The notes below the pieces were generated by a model that worked only from the letters and a program-made list of their open reading frames with translations, was not told the DNA's origin and did not search any database. 10,168 nt of DNA from an uncultured Oscillospiraceae bacterium (lineage in GTDB: Bacteria > Bacillota > Clostridia > Oscillospirales > Oscillospiraceae): positions 1 to 10,168 of the forward strand of contig CANQZF010000042.1 of NCBI GenBank assembly GCA_947628265.1, given 5' to 3'. The position numbers and the translations under genes were made by a program. Every line of letters starts with the position of its first letter. Position 1 is the stretch's first letter. Shown piece by piece: positions 6,243-10,168 of this stretch.

Positions 6243-6746
6243 TTATTCCGCCGCTTCCTCTTCCTCGGGCTCGGGGTAGAGGGGGAGGATGGTATCAAAG
6301 ACCTGCTTTGCCCAGGCATCCTTGTCCTGGGCGGTGACGGTCACGGTCTCGTCCCCGATGATCTGCAGGACGCCGCCGGTATAGTTTAGCTCCAGACTCC
6401 CCCCGGAGACGGCGCAGAGGAACCGGATGTTCCAGCAAAGCTCGCCCTCTTCAGGGGTGAGGTCGGGCTCGGAAAAGAGGGAGCCGGGGGAGCGCCCGAA
6501 GCCCTTGCCGTCCACAAGGTCCGTAAGCTTTTCAAAGGCGGGGTCATCCGGGGTCACCCGGAGCCACTCAGGCTCCGCCTCCGGCCCGGCCATCCAGGCG
6601 CGGACGGTGATCTCGCTGACGGCCTCAAAGCTGAAGGCCCCGGCGGCGTAATTCTCCGGCCCCATGGGCCGCAAAATCACAAGGGCCACCACCAGCACCA
6701 CGAGAAGGAGGATCGCCAATATGGTGAAAAGATTTTTTACGGACAT
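6243..6746 (-). CDS. Membrane-anchored hypothetical protein between hisS and aspS
   Basis: A 167-residue protein with one N-terminal membrane span (about residues 7-27, preceded by a lysine, so the rest should lie outside the cell) and a soluble domain of about 135 residues ending in an acidic tail EPEEEEAAE. The outer domain alternates strands and turns (FSFEAVSEITVRAWM, VLQIIGDETVTVTAQD) and contains two cysteines (CWNIRFLCAV), which could pair. There is no lipobox. I do not recognise the family. The ATG at 6746 has GGGGAGGAG 8 bases upstream, 24 bases after the hisS stop; 41 bases separate its stop from the aspS start. Codon use matches the neighbours, so it looks like a settled member of this operon. 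Its position between two tRNA synthetases probably reflects operon history and does not by itself indicate a role in translation. Confidence 0.7.
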   Translation of the reverse strand: MSVKNLFTILAILLLVVLVVALVILRPMGPENYAAGAFSFEAVSEITVRAWMAGPEAEPEWLRVTPDDPAFEKLTDLVDGKGFGRSPGSLFSEPDLTPEEGELCWNIRFLCAVSGGSLELNYTGGVLQIIGDETVTVTAQDKDAWAKQVFDTILPLYPEPEEEEAAE

Positions 6747-6770
6747 GGCCGGCGCTCCTCCCCAAAAATT

Positions 6771-8126
6771 TTATTCCGCGATGGGCCGCAGGGCGCTTTT
6801 GCCGTCAAGCTCCGCCCGGATGGCCCCGATGGCGTCGTCAAAGGTGAGCCGCGTCTGCTCCCCGGTGTCCATGTTCTTGACGGAGACCTCACCGGCGGCG
6901 ATCTCGTCCTCCCCTAAAAAGGCGGTGAAGGGCACGCCCAGGCGGGAGGCGTAGGTCATCTTCGCCTTGAATTTCTTGGGCTCGGCGTAGATCTGCGCCC
7001 GGATGCCGGCGGCCCGCAGGGCCGTGGCGAAGCTCACCGCCCAGGAGCGGTCCTCCGTCATGGGCAAAATGAGCACGTCCGCCGGGGCGGTGGGCACGTC
7101 CCCGGAGAGGAGCCCCACGTCGTCCAGGATGAAGAAGAGCCGCGTAAGGCCGATGGAGATCCCCACGCCCGGGAGCTTTTTATCCGTATAGTACCCCGCC
7201 AGATCGTCGTACCGCCCGCCGGAGCAGACGGAGCCCACCTCCGGGTGGTCGGTCAAAACCGTCTCGTACACCGTGCCCGTGTAGTAGTCGAGGCCCCGGG
7301 CGATGGTGAGGTCCAGGGCGAAGTGGTCCTCCGGCACCCCGAAGGCGGTGAGGGACCCGGCCACGGTTGAAAGCTCGTCGAGGCCACGGTCAAAGGTCTC
7401 GTTTTGGCCCCGGTAAGCCTCCAGAGCGTTCAGAACCTCCTGATTGGTGCCCCTGACGGCCATGAAGTCCAGAATTTTCCCGGCGCTCTCCTCCGAGATC
7501 CCCAGATCCTCCGTGAGGATGCCCCGGACCTTTTCGGGACCTATCTTCTCCAGCTTGTCCACCGTGCGCATGATGTCAGCGGCCTTCTGGGAGAGGCCCA
7601 GAAGCTCATAAAAGCCCGTGAGGACCTTGCGGTTGTTGACCCGGATGACGAATTTCGTAAGGCCCAGCTCGGTGAAGAGCCGGTAGATGATGGAGGGGAC
7701 CTCCGCCTCGTTCATGATGTCGAGGGACCCGTCCCCGATGACGTCGATGTCCGCCTGGTAAAACTCCCGGAACCGCCCGCGCTGGGCCCGCTCGCCCCGG
7801 TAGACCTTGCCAATCTGGTACCGGCGGAAGGGGAAGGTGAGCTCGGCGTAGTTCATGGCCACGTATTTCGCGAGGGGAACGGTGAGGTCAAAGCGCAGGG
7901 ATAGGTCCGAGTCCCCCTTCTGGAAGCGGTAGATCTGCTTTTCCGTCTCGCCGCCGCCCTTGGCTAAGAGCACCTCGGAGCTCTCGATGAGGGGGGTGTC
8001 CAGGGGCGTGAAGCCGTAGAGGGAGTAGACGCGCCGGATGGTGTCCATGAGCTTTTCCATCAGGACCTGCTTTTTGGGCAGCAGCTCCATAAACCCGGAG
8101 AGGGTGTGGGGTTTAATGCGTTCCAT
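6771..8126 (-). CDS. hisS: Histidine--tRNA ligase (HisRS)
   Basis: A 451-residue class II synthetase charging tRNA-His with histidine; slightly longer than the usual 420-430. Visible motifs: TEKQIYRF (61-68), motif 2 KVYRGERAQRGRFREFYQAD (107-126), the histidine-specific motif RGLDYYTGTVYE (277-288), CSGGRYDDL (301-309) and motif 3 GVGISIGLTRLF (320-331). The C-terminal anticodon-binding domain runs from about 348 (PADVLILPM). The ATG at 8126 was chosen because the family N-terminus (ERIKPHTLSGFMELLP) starts there and AAGGAG lies 10 bases upstream; the open frame continues to 8327 but overlaps mgsA and is not HisRS-like. The 86-base gap to mgsA holds two hairpins but is too short for a T-box, so tRNA-responsive control is not evident. 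Confidence 0.96.
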   Translation of the reverse strand: MERIKPHTLSGFMELLPKKQVLMEKLMDTIRRVYSLYGFTPLDTPLIESSEVLLAKGGGETEKQIYRFQKGDSDLSLRFDLTVPLAKYVAMNYAELTFPFRRYQIGKVYRGERAQRGRFREFYQADIDVIGDGSLDIMNEAEVPSIIYRLFTELGLTKFVIRVNNRKVLTGFYELLGLSQKAADIMRTVDKLEKIGPEKVRGILTEDLGISEESAGKILDFMAVRGTNQEVLNALEAYRGQNETFDRGLDELSTVAGSLTAFGVPEDHFALDLTIARGLDYYTGTVYETVLTDHPEVGSVCSGGRYDDLAGYYTDKKLPGVGISIGLTRLFFILDDVGLLSGDVPTAPADVLILPMTEDRSWAVSFATALRAAGIRAQIYAEPKKFKAKMTYASRLGVPFTAFLGEDEIAAGEVSVKNMDTGEQTRLTFDDAIGAIRAELDGKSALRPIAE

Positions 8127-8152
8127 GAGTAAATTACTCCTTGCAAATTTAG

Positions 8153-8176
8153 GCCCCCGCCCGGTGGAGCGGGGGC
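8153..8176. other. GC-rich hairpin in the hisS leader
   Basis: GCCCCCGC (8153-8160) and GCGGGGGC (8169-8176) form a perfect 8-bp stem with an 8-base loop. It is followed on the minus strand by CTAAATTTGC and then the hisS ribosome binding site. There is no T-run, so termination is unlikely; RNA stabilisation or processing between mgsA and hisS are options. Confidence 0.4.
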
Positions 8177-8196
8177 AGTTTATGGCATGGGAACAA

Positions 8197-8211
8197 GACG
8201 CCCGGGGCGTC
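8197..8211 (-). terminator. Weak hairpin directly after mgsA
   Basis: Directly behind the mgsA stop, the minus strand reads GACGCC-CCG-GGCGTC and then TTGTTC. The stem is 6-7 bp and GC-rich, but the T-run is short. It may reduce read-through from minD-mgsA into hisS; a full terminator is doubtful. Confidence 0.3.
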
Positions 8212-8212
8212 C

Positions 8213-8614
8213 TCACTTTTTGGGGTTCACGATGTCGCGCCAATCCAGCATCCCGTCCTTGAGGCCCCGGATGAGCACCTCGGCGGTGGCCACGTTGGTG
8301 GCGAAGGGCACGTTCTGCTGGTCGCACAGCCGCCCTATTTTGTTGGTGGAGGCCATGCCCTTGGGGTCGGTGGGGTCGTCGAAGAAGAGGACCAGATCCA
8401 GCTCATTGTAAGCAAGCCTCGCCGCCATCTGCTGGTCCCCGCCCTGGTCGCAGGAGAGGTACAGCTCGATGGGCAGGCCCGTGGCATCCTTGATGAGTCT
8501 ACCCGTTGTGTAGGTCGCGCAGAGGGAGTGGGCGGAGAGAATCCCGCAGTACGCGATGCAAAATTGCACCATCAGTTCCTTTTTCCTGTCGTGTGCCATC
8601 AGTGCGATGTTCAT
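8213..8614 (-). CDS. mgsA: Methylglyoxal-synthase-like protein, divergent active site
   Basis: A 133-residue protein of the methylglyoxal synthase fold. Known enzymes turn dihydroxyacetone phosphate into methylglyoxal and phosphate, bypassing lower glycolysis. Family marks present: MNIALMAHDRKKELM (1-15) with His8 and Lys12, the phosphate loop TTGRL (36-40), GGDQQ (58-62) with Asp60 matching the catalytic Asp71 of the E. coli enzyme, and VPFATNVATAEVLIRGL (102-118). Marks altered: TYTTG replaces TGTTG, LSCDQ replaces LSGP, and the PHxPDV segment that provides His98 and Asp101 in E. coli is replaced by PKGMASTN (84-91). Activity is therefore in doubt. The ATG at 8614 has GAGGTGA 6 bases upstream and lies 53 bases after minD. 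An mgsA gene behind a min/rodA-type cluster is, as I recall, common in clostridia, so position supports the family call. Confidence 0.85.
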   Translation of the reverse strand: MNIALMAHDRKKELMVQFCIAYCGILSAHSLCATYTTGRLIKDATGLPIELYLSCDQGGDQQMAARLAYNELDLVLFFDDPTDPKGMASTNKIGRLCDQQNVPFATNVATAEVLIRGLKDGMLDWRDIVNPKK

Positions 8615-8667
8615 TCACGTCACCTCTCTTTTATAATAAGAAGCAATCCACTTCAACGTATGTAATG

Positions 8668-9405
8668 TTAGACGCGCCCCAGGGGGACCTTCTCCCCAGC
8701 CACGCGGCGGGCCACCCGGTCAAATTGGCGGTTCACGCGCCTTGCCCTATAGAGCATCAGGGGGATCTCCAGGTTTCCGGCCTCGGCCACCCGGTCATCC
8801 TCCCGGATGACGCCAAGGAGCCTCGCGCCGACGGTGTCGATGATCTCATCGATGTTCCGGCGGACCTTGCGATAGGCCCGGGGCCGCACACGGTTCACCA
8901 AAAGCCGGACGTTCTCCACGCCCATACCCCGCACCTCCGCCGCCGCGCGCTGTCCGTCCCGGAGGCTTGTGAGGTCCCCGGTGGAGACGATGACGGCCAT
9001 GTCCGCCCCGGAGGCGGCCAGCCTGAAGCCGTCGCCGATGCCAGCGGGGCAGTCTAAGAGCACATAGTCAAATTTCGCCCGGAGCTCCTGCGTCAGGGCC
9101 CGGAAGCCCGGGGCCTCGGCGTCAGAGACCAGCGCTGTGGGAGCGGAGAGGAACCAGAGATTTTCAATGGCCGGATGGGCGGTCACCGCGTCCATCGTGG
9201 CGGCGCGCCCCTCGATGAGGTCCATGAAGTCCCAAAGGACCCCCTCGGACAGTCCCAGGACCAGATCCAAATTCCGGAGGGCCGCGTCACAGTCCACGCA
9301 GACGGTCCTGTGGCCCAGGGCCGCCAGATGGGAGGCCAGCGCGGCGCAGCAGGTGGTCTTGCCGGTCCCGCCCTTTCCGGAGGTCATCAAGATAGAAGTA
9401 CCCAT
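8668..9405 (-). CDS. minD: MinD-type septum-site ATPase, no C-terminal amphipathic helix
   Basis: A 245-residue ParA/MinD-family ATPase. MinD normally binds the membrane as an ATP dimer and recruits the division inhibitor MinC. Seen here: deviant Walker A KGGTGKT (11-17) with the signature Lys11 and Lys16, VDCDAALRNLDLVLGL (37-52; Asp38 and Asp40), Walker B-like VLLDCPAGI (115-123), and the late block ARRVAGEKVPL (232-242). Typical MinD continues after GExxP with 20 or so residues ending in an amphipathic, basic-aromatic membrane helix; this protein stops five residues after the GE, at PLGRV. The ATG at 9405 is preceded by GGGGG 7 bases away and fits the family N-terminus; longer in-frame starts to 9453 would overlap the promoter. 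No minC lies between it and the PBP2 gene and no minE follows. The call as MinD rather than another ParA-like ATPase rests on RNLDLVLGL and neighbours. Confidence 0.85.
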   Translation of the reverse strand: MGTSILMTSGKGGTGKTTCCAALASHLAALGHRTVCVDCDAALRNLDLVLGLSEGVLWDFMDLIEGRAATMDAVTAHPAIENLWFLSAPTALVSDAEAPGFRALTQELRAKFDYVLLDCPAGIGDGFRLAASGADMAVIVSTGDLTSLRDGQRAAAEVRGMGVENVRLLVNRVRPRAYRKVRRNIDEIIDTVGARLLGVIREDDRVAEAGNLEIPLMLYRARRVNRQFDRVARRVAGEKVPLGRV

Positions 9406-9424
9406 AAATACCCCCACAAATAGC

Positions 9425-9453
9425 ATTATATATGAGAGTGAACAACTTTGCAA
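9425..9453 (-). promoter_or_regulatory. Sigma-A type promoter of minD
   Basis: On the minus strand TTGCAA (9453-9448) is followed after 17 bases by TATAAT (9430-9425). Transcription should start near 9418, giving a leader of only about 13 bases with the G-rich ribosome binding site. The 153-base gap to the PBP2 gene is AT-rich and holds no clear terminator, so minD may also receive read-through. Confidence 0.75.
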
Positions 9454-9558
9454 GATGAATAAGAGAGAATTCTATACACTTTTTAAAAAATTTTCGGTCA
9501 GAACCACAATATATGGGGCTTTATGAAACAGCCACTCCGGTAGATATTGCAAAATGCT

Positions 9559-10168
9559 TTATTTCAGCAGGGAATTATCGGGGCTGACGGCGCTCTCCAC
9601 GACGGAGGAGCTGCCGAACCAGTAGTCCAGAAGGTCCTTGGCGATGGTGATGAGCCGGGAGCCGGAGCCGCCCTTCTGCACCACCACGGCGATGGCGATC
9701 TGCGGGTCGTTGGCGGGGGCGTAGCAGACGAAGACGCCGTCGTTTATGGAGGAGGAGTCGTTCTGGACCGTGCCGGTCTTGGCCGCCACGGGGACGGGGT
9801 AGTCGGCGAGAGCCGAGGCGGCGGTGCCCGTCTCGGCCACGGCCACCATGCCCTCCTGAAGGATACCCAGGTACCCCTCGGGGTCCTCGATGACGCCGCT
9901 GACGTGGGGCACGCGCCGGAGGAGCACGTCGGAGTAGTCAAAGCTGGTGACGCTCCGAAGGCACGTGAGGTCGTACCGGGTCCCGTCGTTGGCGATGGTG
10001 GCGGTGTAGGCAGCCAACTGTACCGGGGAGAAAGCGTTATCCGACTGGCCGATGGCCGCCTGAATCGTATTCCCGCCGGTCCAGTAGGTTCCCATCTGCT
10101 CGCTGTATTCCGGGCCGGCCAGAATCCCGGCGGTTTCTCCGATCTCCACCCCGGTCTTGACCCCCAGC
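9559..10168 (-). CDS. mrdA: Penicillin-binding protein 2, C-terminal part (partial)
   Basis: About 200 residues of the end of a class B penicillin-binding protein; the gene runs off the right edge, so the start, membrane anchor, and SxxK and SxN motifs are not visible. Class B PBPs cross-link peptidoglycan; PBP2 serves cell elongation with RodA. Seen: LGVKTGVEIGETAG, GQSDNAFSPVQLAAYTATIA (typical region after the SxN motif), EGMVAVAETGTA, and the KTG motif in VAAKTGTVQ (codons at 9772-9780), the third active-site motif. The final block DPQIAIAVVVQKGGSG and the short tail ending DNSLLK are normal for the family. The assignment to PBP2 rather than a sporulation or division paralogue (SpoVD, FtsI) rests on the minD/mgsA context and is less certain than the transpeptidase call. 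It lies 153 bases upstream of minD on the same strand. Confidence 0.8.
   Translation of the reverse strand, partial: LGVKTGVEIGETAGILAGPEYSEQMGTYWTGGNTIQAAIGQSDNAFSPVQLAAYTATIANDGTRYDLTCLRSVTSFDYSDVLLRRVPHVSGVIEDPEGYLGILQEGMVAVAETGTAASALADYPVPVAAKTGTVQNDSSSINDGVFVCYAPANDPQIAIAVVVQKGGSGSRLITIAKDLLDYWFGSSSVVESAVSPDNSLLK

Noticed and set aside
8127..8212. Possible T-box riboswitch before hisS
   Set aside because: The gap is only 86 bases and lacks a T-box core sequence (TGGnACC-type) and an antiterminator; only two simple GC hairpins are seen.
8615..8667. Promoter for mgsA (TTGAAG with TATAAA or TATTAT)
   Set aside because: Spacers come to 15 or about 12-13 bases, too short for a confident sigma-A promoter; read-through from minD explains expression.

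Overview
The window reads as chromosomal DNA from a high-GC member of the Clostridia, most likely of the Oscillospiraceae type. The grounds are the layout (a penicillin-binding protein 2 gene next to minD, mgsA, hisS and aspS, all on the minus strand), GC-rich codon use, GGAGG-type ribosome binding sites and sigma-A type promoters. The taxonomic call is inference from gene order and protein character, not from a search.

Right half (about 4426-10168, all minus strand, read right to left): the C-terminal part of a PBP2-type transpeptidase (runs off the right edge), minD with its own promoter, a methylglyoxal-synthase-like gene, hisS, a small membrane-anchored hypothetical protein, and aspS. Intergenic gaps from minD to aspS are about 24-86 bases, so co-transcription is plausible. 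No T-box leader fits before either tRNA synthetase. Two proteins look altered: MinD ends before the usual membrane-targeting helix, and the MgsA-like protein lacks the His/Asp segment that helps catalysis in known enzymes.

Middle (about 3471-4417): an AT-richer island lies between a small orphan gene and the end of aspS. It is bracketed by a pair of imperfect inverted repeats of about 28-31 bases. It carries one plus-strand membrane-protein ORF of unknown family, a non-coding palindromic element of about 160 bases that looks like a MITE and supplies that ORF's stop codon, and a perfect 12-bp hairpin. This is the strongest candidate for undescribed mobile DNA here.

Left part (about 1-3126, minus strand): a clear promoter drives a compact operon of a condensation/alcohol-acetyltransferase-fold protein with an HxxxDG motif, an overlapping six-helix DUF6320-type membrane protein without the zinc ribbon I recall for that family, and a YczE/YitT-type membrane protein. 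Downstream, at the left edge, is a lower-GC fragment that reads like part of a flavodoxin-fold protein but has lost its start. The operon's substrate is unknown; a soluble or membrane-associated acyltransferase paired with two integral membrane proteins suggests modification of an envelope or lipid-like compound, which is inference only.
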